Both the position numbers and the translations under genes were made by a program. From CAVQAH01 sp963784195 (GTDB lineage Bacteria > Acidobacteriota > Vicinamibacteria > Vicinamibacterales > 2-12-FULL-66-21), in contig CAWARA010000018.1 in the NCBI GenBank assembly GCA_963784195.1, positions 310,001 to 374,000 on the forward strand: a DNA stretch of 64,000 nucleotides, written 5' to 3'. Positions 26,535 through 35,144 of the stretch are shown piece after piece. The notes under the pieces were generated by a model that had not been told where the DNA came from, made no database searches, and saw only the letters and a program-made list of their open reading frames with translations. How positions within the stretch are numbered: the first letter of the stretch is position 1; each line of letters starts with the position of its first letter.

Positions 26535-26726
26535 CTAGTGCTCGCAGCACTCCCTCCCCTCGACACAATCCCCGGCGTTCACCGCGCGCCCGTCGGGACC
26601 GAAGGCTTTCTGCGTGCAGACGCACCAATAAGAGGAAGCCCCGAGCTGGTTGTCGTAATCGTTTTCGACCGTGCTGTCCGACGACACATACATGCCCTTG
26701 TGCCGCAGGTTGCCGCAGTGAATCAT
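26535..26726 (-). CDS. Cysteine-rich small protein, 63 aa
   Basis: From ATG 26724-26726 the product is MIHCGNLRHKGMYVSSDS and ends VNAGDCVEGRECCEH. It has about seven Cys, arranged as C, C-x-C (WCVCTQ), C and C-x3-CC, plus a His. That is enough to bind one or two zinc ions or an iron-sulfur cluster. No signal peptide is seen. A start 12 codons earlier is possible. It lies directly downstream of the molybdenum hydroxylase operon on the same strand (stop 26798, start 26726), so it may be co-transcribed. I do not know an assigned function. Confidence 0.7.
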   Translation of the reverse strand: MIHCGNLRHKGMYVSSDSTVENDYDNQLGASSYWCVCTQKAFGPDGRAVNAGDCVEGRECCEH

Positions 26727-26797
26727 GGTCAGTTGCCGCGAGTGCAATGGTGGATGGTCCATATTGTCAGCCTCTTATCGTTGACACGCAGCCGCTT

Positions 26798-27784
26798 CTA
26801 GACCGGCACCGTGAGGCCGGCCGCCTTCATGATGGCGCGCTTGACTGCCGTCCGGGCGATCTGGACCTTGTAGGCGTTCTGCGTCATCGGCTTCGCGCCG
26901 GTGACCGCGGCGTCGGCGGCCGCCATGGCCACCTGTTCCGACATCTGCTTGCCGGTCAGCGCCGCTTCCGCCGCGGCCGAGCGCCACGGGACCGGTGCGA
27001 CCGCGCCCATGACGACGCGAGCGCCGCGAATGGCCTGGCCGTTCATCGAGAGCGCGACGGAGGCGAACGCGAGCGGCCAGTCGTGCGATTGCTTGAAGCG
27101 GATCTCGTAGGTCGCGTTGCGCGTGCTGCCCGGAGCCGGGAGGATGACGTGGGTCAGCAGCTCGTTCGGAGCGAGCACGGTTTCGCCCAGCAAGTTGCGA
27201 TCGGGCATCTGGTAGTAGTCCGCCGCCGCCACCTCGCGCTCGCCGGTCGGCCCGACGATCCGGAACTTCGCGTCGAGAGCGATCGCCGGCACCGCGAGGC
27301 TCGAGGGGTGCACGATGTGGCACGGGCCGCCGCCAAAGATGGCGTGGAACTCGTTCTCGCCATCGACGGCAAAGCAGCGCGATCCGCCCTTCTTCAGGCA
27401 GTTGAACTCCTCGTTGCGGAAGTACCAGCAGCGCGGCCGCTGATTGAGGTTGCCACCAACCGTGCCGGCATTCCGGATCTGCGGGGTCCCGACCTCGGCC
27501 GCCGCGTGCACGAGCGCCGGATACAACTTTGCCGCGTCGGCGTGGCTGGCGAGTTCGCCAAGAGTGACCGCAGCGCCAATGCGCAGTCCGCCGTCAGAGG
27601 TTTTTCTGATCGTGCGATCCAGGTTCTTGACGTTGACCAGTCGGTCGGGCTGCGCGATGTAGTCCTTCATCAGCCCGAGCAGGTCCATGCCGCCGGCAAT
27701 GGGCATCACCGCGCCGCGCTCGGTGCCGAGGGCAGCCACCGCTTCTTTCTCGTTCGCCGCGTTGACGTAAGCGAATGCCTTCAC
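26798..27784 (-). CDS. Molybdenum hydroxylase FAD-binding subunit
   Basis: The 328-residue protein is the medium subunit of the xanthine dehydrogenase/aldehyde oxidase family. It has MPIAGGMDLLGLMKD (FAD pyrophosphate loop), RIGAAVTLGELASH and GTVGGNLNQRPRCWYFRN, plus the Cys-containing insert FNCLKKGGSRC. That insert could hold an extra Fe-S cluster, as proposed for PaoB-like subunits. It passes electrons between the Fe-S subunit and FAD. The start overlaps the end of the large subunit gene by four bases. It completes the set with 27781-30033 and 30026-30640. Confidence 0.9.
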   Translation of the reverse strand: MKAFAYVNAANEKEAVAALGTERGAVMPIAGGMDLLGLMKDYIAQPDRLVNVKNLDRTIRKTSDGGLRIGAAVTLGELASHADAAKLYPALVHAAAEVGTPQIRNAGTVGGNLNQRPRCWYFRNEEFNCLKKGGSRCFAVDGENEFHAIFGGGPCHIVHPSSLAVPAIALDAKFRIVGPTGEREVAAADYYQMPDRNLLGETVLAPNELLTHVILPAPGSTRNATYEIRFKQSHDWPLAFASVALSMNGQAIRGARVVMGAVAPVPWRSAAAEAALTGKQMSEQVAMAAADAAVTGAKPMTQNAYKVQIARTAVKRAIMKAAGLTVPV

Positions 27785-30033
27785 AGCGTGCCTCCTGCCC
27801 TCTCGCGCTCGAGCGCGCTGAGCACTGCTGCCGGGGTGAGGGGCAGCGTTCTGACGCGAGCACCGATCGCGTTTGCGACGGCGTTGCCAACGGCGGCCGC
27901 CGTGGAGATGACCGGCGGCTCACCGAGTCCGATGACTCCGCGAGTGGGCTGATCGACGAGCGTGACATCGATCTGCGGAATGTCGGACATGCCCGGCACC
28001 AGGTACCACTCCATGTTCGGATTCACCATCTGCGCGGTGTTGCGATCGAGGATGCGGTTCTCGAAGAGCGCGAAGCCGATTCCCATGATGATCCCGCCGT
28101 AGCACTGACTTTCAGCCGTCAGCTTGTCGACGATCATCCCGCAGTCCTGCACGCAGACGATGCGCTTGACACGCGTGACACCCGTTTCGATGTCCACTTC
28201 GACGTCGGCGAACTGCACACCGCTGGTACCAGTGGCCGACAGACCGGTCTGCCACGTCGCAGGCGCGTCGATTGGATCCGTCCCAATCAGCTTGCATGCT
28301 TCTTTCCACGTCATGCCGGTTTTGGGATCGCTCGCGACGTGAACACGTCCACCGCGCGCGACCAGGGTTGACGGATCGGCAACCTTCAGCGCAGGCGCGA
28401 CCTTGGCAAACAGCTGCTGCAACGCGGCGTCCCCGGCCACGCGAACGATCGACGTGACCGACGGCGCCGTGACGCTGCCGCCGCTGCCTGGCGCCCACGG
28501 ATAGTTGGTGTCGCCGATCGCCGCGCGAACCGACTCGATCGGCAGGCCCATGGTCTCGGCGGTCACGATCGCCACGAGCGTTCGGGTTCCGGTGCCGATG
28601 TCCTGCGTCCCCACCTGCATGACGACGCCGCCGTCGGGGTGGATCTGACAGGCCGCGCGCGAGCGGTTGGTGCCACTCCCCGCCCACCGGTTGGCCGCGC
28701 AACCCATGCCGCGTTTGATCGGACCCGCCGTCGGATCGCCGGTCGGATGGCGCTTGCTCCAGCCGATCTGCTCCGCGCCCATCTTGAAGTAGCGCGCCCA
28801 CTGCGCGTTCTCGGCCTCGGGCGGCAGGTTTCGCAGCCTGAGCTCCAGCGGATCGAGCCGCAGCCGATCCGCCAGTTCGTCCATCACGATCTCCGTGACG
28901 AAACAGGACTGCGGATGGCCCGGCGCGCGGAACGCCCGCTGCGGACCGGCGTTGATGTACACGTCCTTGTGCCGCTGCCGGCGGCTGGAGAACACATACA
29001 CCTGATAGGGCACCGGGAAATTCGAACCCTGTCCGGCGCCGCCTGTGCCCCACGTTTCCGCATCGATGGCCAGCAGCTTGCCGTTGGCATCGACGGCGGC
29101 GCGGATTTTCGCGAAGGCGGATGGACGGTTCCCGGTCACCAGATGCTCTTCCTTGCGATCGAGCATCAGCTTGACCGGCGCGTTCGCCATCTTGGCGAGC
29201 CGCGCGCAAATCACCACCTGGACGTCGCCACCCAGCTTGCTGCCGAAGCCACCACCCATGTAGTCGGTGATGACGCGCACGTTGGTCTGAGGAATGTTCA
29301 ACGCACGAGCCGTGCCCTCGCGTGTCGCGTGCACAGCTTGTGTCGAGACCCAGGCTGTCAGGTTCTCGCCGTTCCACTCGCAGATGCCGCCATGCGTCTC
29401 GAGGCTGGTGTGCGTCTGCACCTGCGTCGAGTAGAGCCCTTCGACGATGTGCGCGGCCGCCTTGAAGCCCGCCTCGAGGTCGCCGTCCTGCTGCAGCGTC
29501 GGCTCTCTGGTGTTCCCCTTCTCGAACACCAGCGGTGCCTCCGGCCGCATCGATTGCTCGACGGTCGCAAGATGCGGCAACACCTCGTAGTCGACCTTGA
29601 TCAGGCGGATGGCATCCTGCGCGACTTCCTCACTGACGGCCGCCACCGCCGCGACTTCTTCACCCTGGTACATGACCTTGGAGGTCGCAGGATTGTCGGG
29701 TCCCTTCAGCGCGAGCGCTGCGCGAACGCCCGGCAACTTCTCGGCCGCCGACAGATCGATCGAACGGACGCGGGCACTCGGATGCGGCGAGTCGAGGAGA
29801 CGCGCGTAGAGCATCCCCGGACGGATGATGTCGTAGGTGTACTTGGCGCGGCCCGTCGCCTTGTCAGGACCATCGAGGCGCTTGATCGACTTGCCGATGT
29901 GCGCGCGATCGGCCGGCGCCGGCCAGAGCGCGGTCGTGGCCGCCGGAAACTGCGGCGGGGCGGCCTGCGCCGGAGGCTGCGGCTGTGCGGGCGGCGTTTG
30001 TGCGGGCGGTTGTTGCTGCTGTTGTTTAGCCAC
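27781..30033 (-). CDS. Molybdenum hydroxylase large (Moco-binding) subunit
   Basis: The 750-residue catalytic subunit binds molybdopterin. The family motifs include GGGFGSKLGGDVQ, RAFRAPGHPQSCF and a C-terminal GLGEPPVIST with the catalytic Glu. The N-terminus is a low-complexity Gln/Pro/Ala run (MAKQQQQQPPAQTPPAQPQ) of about 40 residues with no signal peptide. The Fe-S partner has a Tat signal, so export as a folded complex is likely, as in PaoABC. The substrate would be an aldehyde or N-heterocycle. It overlaps the partner genes on both sides (8 and 4 bases). Confidence 0.92.
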   Translation of the reverse strand: MAKQQQQQPPAQTPPAQPQPPAQAAPPQFPAATTALWPAPADRAHIGKSIKRLDGPDKATGRAKYTYDIIRPGMLYARLLDSPHPSARVRSIDLSAAEKLPGVRAALALKGPDNPATSKVMYQGEEVAAVAAVSEEVAQDAIRLIKVDYEVLPHLATVEQSMRPEAPLVFEKGNTREPTLQQDGDLEAGFKAAAHIVEGLYSTQVQTHTSLETHGGICEWNGENLTAWVSTQAVHATREGTARALNIPQTNVRVITDYMGGGFGSKLGGDVQVVICARLAKMANAPVKLMLDRKEEHLVTGNRPSAFAKIRAAVDANGKLLAIDAETWGTGGAGQGSNFPVPYQVYVFSSRRQRHKDVYINAGPQRAFRAPGHPQSCFVTEIVMDELADRLRLDPLELRLRNLPPEAENAQWARYFKMGAEQIGWSKRHPTGDPTAGPIKRGMGCAANRWAGSGTNRSRAACQIHPDGGVVMQVGTQDIGTGTRTLVAIVTAETMGLPIESVRAAIGDTNYPWAPGSGGSVTAPSVTSIVRVAGDAALQQLFAKVAPALKVADPSTLVARGGRVHVASDPKTGMTWKEACKLIGTDPIDAPATWQTGLSATGTSGVQFADVEVDIETGVTRVKRIVCVQDCGMIVDKLTAESQCYGGIIMGIGFALFENRILDRNTAQMVNPNMEWYLVPGMSDIPQIDVTLVDQPTRGVIGLGEPPVISTAAAVGNAVANAIGARVRTLPLTPAAVLSALERERAGGTL

Positions 30034-30640
30034 GGCGGCCTCCCGTGGTCGTATTGAGTGCCGCTTCGAGCACGCGAACGTAGGTTCCGCAGCGGCAGAT
30101 GTTCCCGTCGAGTGCCTTGCGCGCCTGCTCCGCCGTCGGTTTCGGGTTCTGCTCGAGCAGCGCGACCGTCGCCATGACGAATCCCGGCGTGCAGAAGCCG
30201 CACATCAACCCATCTCGATCGCAGAAGGCCTGCTGCACCGGGTGCAGCACGGTGCCCTGCGTCAGGCTCTCGACCGTCCGAATCGTCTTGCCCTGGGCCT
30301 CGATGGCGAGCGTGGAACAGCTGTAGATCGTCTTGCCGTCCATCATCATCGTGCAGGCGCCGCAGGCGCCGCGATCGCAGACGCGCTTGACTCCGGTGAT
30401 GTCGAGACGCGTGCGCAGCGCGTCGAGCAGCGTCACGCGCGGCTCGATCTCGAGCTTGTGCGCGCGGCCGTTGACGTTCAACTGGATCGGCACCGGGCCC
30501 GGACCGAGGGCTCGCGCGGTTCCCTGGGCCTCGGCCACATCCGCCGGTGCGATGACGCCGACCGCTACACCGCCAGCACCGACTGTCTTGAGAAATGTTC
30601 TCCGGCTGAAGCCTGGCTCATCTTTCCGTTTCGAAGGCAT
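30026..30640 (-). CDS. Molybdenum hydroxylase [2Fe-2S] subunit with Tat signal
   Basis: The 204-residue protein starts with a twin-arginine signal (FSRRTFLKTVGAGG). It then has the plant-type ferredoxin cluster (CDRGACGACTMMMDGK followed by YSCSTLAIE), and the second [2Fe-2S] in a helical domain (CGFCTPGFVMATVALLEQ and GNICRCGTY). This is the small subunit of a PaoABC/IorA-like enzyme. The Tat signal implies that the whole heterotrimer works in the periplasm. It is the first gene of the operon; the leader carries the GGGGGTTCACAC repeat upstream. Confidence 0.92.
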   Translation of the reverse strand: MPSKRKDEPGFSRRTFLKTVGAGGVAVGVIAPADVAEAQGTARALGPGPVPIQLNVNGRAHKLEIEPRVTLLDALRTRLDITGVKRVCDRGACGACTMMMDGKTIYSCSTLAIEAQGKTIRTVESLTQGTVLHPVQQAFCDRDGLMCGFCTPGFVMATVALLEQNPKPTAEQARKALDGNICRCGTYVRVLEAALNTTTGGRRG

Positions 30641-30685
30641 GAGGGGCCTTTCTTGAATTTTGTGAGCCGTAGATTACTTCACGAC

Positions 30686-30746
30686 GGGGGTTCATGACGA
30701 GGGGTCACACGGGGGTTCACACGGGGGTTCACACAGGGGTTCACCC
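30686..30746. repeat. Tandem GGGGGTTCACAC 12-mer repeat
   Basis: Two exact copies of GGGGGTTCACAC are at 30711-30734. They are followed by AGGGGTTCACCC and preceded by degenerate copies at about 30686-30710. It is intergenic, between the LigD-type polymerase stop and the Mo-hydroxylase operon start, both on the minus strand, so it lies in the operon's promoter/leader zone. Confidence 0.85.
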
Positions 30747-30752
30747 CCGAGG

Positions 30753-31625
30753 TCAGACCCGGGGCAGCGTTTGTCGATGCCCGAAGAAGCTCGACCATGG
30801 GGACTTCGCCGCGATGCGGCGCTCGGCGGTCTTGATGTTGAACATCACCGGGTTCAGCCGGGGGCTGACTTCTTTCCAGTCCAGCGGCATCGAGACCGGC
30901 GCATGCGGACGCCATCGCACCGAATAGGGTGGCACGATGGTCTGACCGAACGCATTGCGCATCACGTCGAGATACACGGGCGCCCGGCGCTGGGCCTTGC
31001 GCGCTTCGACGGTGACGAGCCGCGGATGCTGCGTGGCGAGCTCCCTGGCGATGCGCTGGGCGTAGAGCCGCACCTGCTCCTGCGTCGCGCCGCGGCGCAG
31101 CGGCACGAACACGTGCAGTCCGCGGCCGCCGGACGTCTTGACGAACGACTCGAGGCCGTGGTCCTGCAGACGCTCACGCAGCAGGACGGCCGCGCGCGCG
31201 GCTGAGTCGAATCCGTCAGACGGATCGAGATCGAAGGCGAGCCAATCGGGCTTGTCGAGCAGATCCGTGCGGCAGTTCATCACGTGCATCGCGATGCAGC
31301 CGAGATTCACCAGGGCGAGGAGCGTCTTGCGCGTGCCCCCGACGACGTAGTCGACATCCTTGCCGACAGATGCGGCGGCGAGCCGTTCAGTTGTGACGCC
31401 CTGTGGGAGATTCGCAGGTGCCTGCTTCTGATAGAAGCACTTCTTCCGGATCCCGTCAGGGCACCGCTCCATCGTCAGGGCGCGCGTTTTCATCCAGGGC
31501 AGAATGTGCGACGCGGTGCGGGCGTAGAACTGCGCGAGGTCCAGCTTGGTCAGCCGCTCGTCAGGCCAGAACAGCTTCGAGGGGTTGCTGAGCGTGACGC
31601 CGCCGATGTGCACGGCTTCCTTCAC
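30753..31625 (-). CDS. Stand-alone LigD-type polymerase (primase-polymerase domain)
   Basis: The 290-residue protein matches the polymerase module of bacterial non-homologous end-joining LigD. It has MKEAVHIGGVTLSNPSKLFW, the catalytic AFDLDPSDGFD (Asp132 and Asp134), FVKTSGGRGLHVFVPL and the C-terminal SVRWRPHAPVSMPLDW. These archaeo-eukaryotic-primase folds fill ends with ribonucleotides. The ligase and phosphoesterase modules and Ku are not encoded nearby, so it acts alone or with partners elsewhere. The start overlaps DoxX by four bases (31622-31625). Confidence 0.9.
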   Translation of the reverse strand: MKEAVHIGGVTLSNPSKLFWPDERLTKLDLAQFYARTASHILPWMKTRALTMERCPDGIRKKCFYQKQAPANLPQGVTTERLAAASVGKDVDYVVGGTRKTLLALVNLGCIAMHVMNCRTDLLDKPDWLAFDLDPSDGFDSAARAAVLLRERLQDHGLESFVKTSGGRGLHVFVPLRRGATQEQVRLYAQRIARELATQHPRLVTVEARKAQRRAPVYLDVMRNAFGQTIVPPYSVRWRPHAPVSMPLDWKEVSPRLNPVMFNIKTAERRIAAKSPWSSFFGHRQTLPRV

Positions 31626-32104
31626 ACCTTGCCAGCCCTGAGGCGGGCCCTGCCTGCCGCCTCCGCTTCAGCCGAGCTCGCGCGCCGGCCGTCGATCGAA
31701 AACGCTCCCGGCCCGGTCAGCATCAGGCAGACGAGACCGGCGAGCAGGACGAAGTTGAACTCGTAGCCATGCCCGACGCCTGGTGCATTCATCCAGTTGA
31801 TGAAGAACCCGTTCGGAAGATGCACCTTCCAGACGGCCACGCTCATGTCGATCGCCAGCACGGCGGCGGTGATCGGCGTGAACGCACCCGCTGCCAGCAA
31901 CAGGCCCCCGGCGAGCTCCACGAGGCCGACGATCAGGGCGAGCGGATAAGCTGGCCTGAGGCCCAGCTCGGAGAAGAAGGCAGCGGTACCGGAAGGCCCG
32001 GTCCCTCCCCAGAGCCCGAACACCTTCTGTGCTCCGTGCGCCATGAAGACAGCACCGAGCGCCAGGCGGAGGATCAGGGGACCGAACGGCTGTAATCGAG
32101 GCAT
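31622..32104 (-). CDS. DoxX family membrane protein
   Basis: The 160-residue protein has four predicted membrane helices (LILRLALGAVFMAHGAQKVFG; PLALIVGLVELAGGLLLAAG; FTPITAAVLAIDMSVAV; FVLLAGLVCLMLTGPGAFSI), which is the DoxX/TQO-small-subunit pattern. The function is usually unknown, with links to redox and stress. It is translationally coupled to the LigD-type polymerase gene downstream. The upstream AT-rich stretch at about 32180-32240 probably holds its promoter and that of the divergent aminotransferase gene. Confidence 0.88.
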   Translation of the reverse strand: MPRLQPFGPLILRLALGAVFMAHGAQKVFGLWGGTGPSGTAAFFSELGLRPAYPLALIVGLVELAGGLLLAAGAFTPITAAVLAIDMSVAVWKVHLPNGFFINWMNAPGVGHGYEFNFVLLAGLVCLMLTGPGAFSIDGRRASSAEAEAAGRARLRAGKV

Positions 32105-32261
32105 TGGTTTACGCGTGTCGCGCGCCGGCCTGTGGCCTTGCCGCCTCCTTATTCATCAGACGAGGCGGGCGGTTATTCTGACACCGTTGAGTTCTCGAAT
32201 ACAGTATCCTCACCGAATACTACGGTCGCCGTAATTCAGCCCGTCAGACCGGAGGTCGAGC

Positions 32262-33552
32262 ATGCTGACGCGACGGACGTTTCTGCAGACGACGGGAACC
32301 GCTGGCGCGGCTGCGCTGGCAGCCTTTACCGACTCGGGCATCGAGCGCGTGCGGGCAGCGTCGCGGGGCGCCGCAGCGCTGAGCGCCAATGACGTTGCGG
32401 CCGACGAGAACTACTGGCGCGAGATTCAGCAGGCCTTCACCCTCGACCGCACCATCATCAACCTGAACAACGGCGGCTGCTGTCCGAGCCCGCGCGTGGT
32501 CCACGAAGCGCTCAAGCGCTATCTCGACGTGTCGAATCAGGCGCCCGTGTACCACATGTGGCAGATCCTCGAGCCGAACATCGAGACGGTTCGCAGACGC
32601 CTGGCGGCCGAATTCGGATGCGATCCGGAGGAGCTGGCGATCACGCGGAACGCGAGCGAGGCGCTCCAGATCGCGCAGCTCGGGCTCGACCTGAAAGCCG
32701 GCGACGAAGTCATCACGACGAACCAGGATTACGGGCGCATGCTCGACACCTGGGAACAGCGCGTCCGTCGCGACGGCATCAAGCTGACCAAGGTGTCGTT
32801 CCCCGTTCCCCCGAAGTCGATGGACGTCCTGTCCGATCGCCTGCTGAGCGCCATCACGCCGGCGACGAAGGTGCTGCACTTCTGCCACATCACGAACCTG
32901 ACCGGTCAGATCTTCCCCGTCAAGGCGATCTGCGAGGAGGCTCGCCGCCGTGGCATCAAGACCGTCGTCGACGGCGCTCACGCCTTCGCGCACTTTCCGT
33001 TCAAGGCCAGCGATCTCGCCTGCGACTACTACGGCACCAGCCTCCACAAATGGCTGCTTGCGCCGATCGGAACGGGATTCCTCTACGTGCGTCGCGAGAA
33101 CATTCCGTCGCTCTGGCCGTTGACGCCCGCGAACGAGAAACGGACGAAGGATATCCGGAAGTTCGAGGAGATCGGCACGCACCCGGCAGCCAACCACAAC
33201 GCGATCGCCGAGGCCATGAGCTTTCACGAAGGCATCGGTATCGATCGCAAGTCCGCCCGTCTGCGCTACCTGCGCAATCGCTGGGCGAACCGGCTGTCAC
33301 AGAACCCCAAGGTCAAGATCCACACGAATCTGGACCCGGCGCACTCGTGCGCGATCGGGACTGTGCAGATCACCGGTGTGCCCACACAGAAAGTCGTCGC
33401 GCAGTTGTGGGAGCGGTGGCGCATCATCGCGACGCCGATCGTCCACGCCGAGTACCGAGGGCGCGCGCATCACGCCGAACGTCTACACAACGATTGAGGA
33501 AGTCGATACGTTCGCGGCTGCGATGGAAGAGATTGCTACGAAAGGCATCTAA
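32262..33552 (+). pseudogene. Tat-exported class V aminotransferase, frameshifted near the C-terminus
   Basis: It starts MLTRRTFLQTTGTAGAAALA, a Tat signal. The class V PLP fold follows with ITRNASEALQIAQLGL, HFCHITNLTGQIFPV, VDGAHAFAHFPF and the PLP Lys263 in YYGTSLHKWLLAPIGTGF. The main frame runs off into HAERLHND with a stop at 33497. One base removed at about 33455-33470 lets it continue as RITPNVYTTIEEVDTFAAAM to the stop at 33550-33552, the expected end of the family. Such Tat-exported isopenicillin-N-epimerase-like enzymes are common in this group. The frameshift is probably a sequencing indel. Confidence 0.85.
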
Positions 33553-33553
33553 C

Positions 33554-33626
33554 CGTGGTCCGTAATCCGTGGTCCGTGTCTCGCCGATCGGCATTGCGAA
33601 TTGCGAACCACGGACCACGGACCACG
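33554..33626. repeat. Inverted repeat of GTCCGTG heptamers
   Basis: The left arm, 33554-33576, and the right arm, 33604-33626, pair over 23 bases with three mismatches around 27 bases. The repeated word is GTCCGTG, and TCCGTGTCTCG matches the element at 17105-17140. It lies between the convergent class V aminotransferase and M16 genes. Confidence 0.85.
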
Positions 33627-33635
33627 TCGAGTGTT

Positions 33636-35144
33636 TTATCGATTTGAAATCACGGTCGACGCGATCGGCTTGCCATCGGCGTCGTAGACTTCGAGCTCGC
33701 CTTTCTTCGCCAGCGCCTCTTTGATCTTGCTGCCGTCGCCGACGGCAACGATGTTCAGGCGTGAGGGGTCCCAGTACTTCCTGGCGGCTGCCTGCGCTTG
33801 TGCGGCGGTGACGGCCATGACGTTTGCCGGATACGTGTCCCAGTAGTCCTTCGGCAGCTCGTAAGTCCAGCTGTCCAGATAGTAGTTGAGCACCTGTTCC
33901 GGCGTTTGCAGCGAGAGCGCGAAGCCGGCGACGATGGCGCGTTTCGCGTCCATCAGCTCGTCGGCCGGGACGGGCGTGTCCCGCATCGATGCGATGTCGT
34001 TGAGGAGGTCGGTCAACGCCGGATCGGTGACGTCGGTTCTGACGGCCGTGGAAGCCTGCCACGAGCCGGTATGCCGTGTCGCCGAAAACCCGCTGCCGAC
34101 ACCGTACGTATAGCCCTTCTCCTCGCGCAGGTGCCGGAACAGACGTCCCATCGCGCCGCCGAGTACGCGATTGGCAACGGTGAGCGTGATGTAGTCGGGA
34201 TCGGTGCGCGTCATCGATTGTCCGCCGACGATCAGGTTGGTCTGCACCGATGATGGCCGCGTGACGAGGTAGACCTTCGCAGCGGGTGCTGCCGGCGGAT
34301 TGGTGACCGCCGGTTTCGCCGCACCCGACTTCTTCCAGGCGCCCAGCTTCGTCTCCACCAGCTTGCGTGCATCGGCAAGCGTGATGTCACCGGCAAACGC
34401 GATCACGGCATGATCGGGTACGAAGCGCGTGCGATGCGCTTCGACCATCGCGTCGCGCGTGATCGCGTCGAGCGAGGCCGGTGTCGCAGAGTTGCGCGAC
34501 GCCGGATGATCTCCGTAAACGACCTTCGAGAACATCTCGGTCGCCAGGAAACCTGGCTGGGTCCGTTGCTGAATCAGTCCGGCTTTTGCCCGTGTCTTCA
34601 GCCGATCCCATTCCTCCGCCGGAAACGAGGGGTTCAGGAGAATGTCGGAGCCGAGATCGAACACATCCGCAAAGTGCTCGCTCAGGGCGCCGCCGGACAT
34701 GCCGGCACTCGGTCCGGCAACGCTGCCGGTCACGAACAGCGTCGCAGCCATCGTCTCGAGAGCCTGCGAAATCTGCTGCGACGTTCGCGTCTTGGTGCCC
34801 TCGCGCATCATCTGCGCGGTGTAGTTGCTCAAACCGGTCATGGTCGGCGCGTCGTAGTAGCCGCCGGCGCCGGGAATCATCATCTGGAACGACACCCGCG
34901 GCAGCTTGTGATCTTCGAGGACCATCAGGTGCAAGCCGTTCGGCAGGTCGGCTTCCTGTGGTTTCGGCAACTTGACCTTCAGGACTTCGTTCGAGACCGG
35001 GGCCTTCCCCTTCTTGATCAGGCCGGCGCTGGAGGGCGGCCCCTGCTGGCCGCCGGCTTGTGCGTGCAGCCCCAGCGTGGCGGCCGCAGCAAACGCCGCG
35101 ACGGCGGCGACCACGTTCGTCTTCCGCATGAGTGTCGGCATCAT
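33636..35144 (-). CDS. M16-family protein lacking the zinc motif
   Basis: The 502-residue protein has a signal peptide (MRKTNVVAAVAAFAAAATLG) and two M16 half-domains. In the first the inverse zinc motif HxxEH is absent (it reads AQMMREGTKTRTSQQ), so it is predicted inactive. The C-terminal half has the R/Y pair region (GAMGRLFRHLREEKGYTYGV). Inactive partners pair with active M16 proteins. The start ATG (35142-35144) overlaps the stop of the active partner by four bases, so the two are co-translated. ATG at 35141 is equivalent. Confidence 0.88.
   Translation of the reverse strand: MMPTLMRKTNVVAAVAAFAAAATLGLHAQAGGQQGPPSSAGLIKKGKAPVSNEVLKVKLPKPQEADLPNGLHLMVLEDHKLPRVSFQMMIPGAGGYYDAPTMTGLSNYTAQMMREGTKTRTSQQISQALETMAATLFVTGSVAGPSAGMSGGALSEHFADVFDLGSDILLNPSFPAEEWDRLKTRAKAGLIQQRTQPGFLATEMFSKVVYGDHPASRNSATPASLDAITRDAMVEAHRTRFVPDHAVIAFAGDITLADARKLVETKLGAWKKSGAAKPAVTNPPAAPAAKVYLVTRPSSVQTNLIVGGQSMTRTDPDYITLTVANRVLGGAMGRLFRHLREEKGYTYGVGSGFSATRHTGSWQASTAVRTDVTDPALTDLLNDIASMRDTPVPADELMDAKRAIVAGFALSLQTPEQVLNYYLDSWTYELPKDYWDTYPANVMAVTAAQAQAAARKYWDPSRLNIVAVGDGSKIKEALAKKGELEVYDADGKPIASTVISNR

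Noticed and set aside
28639..30057. A 472-residue plus-strand open frame
   Set aside because: It is the antisense shadow of the molybdenum hydroxylase genes, rich in Arg and His with no domain.
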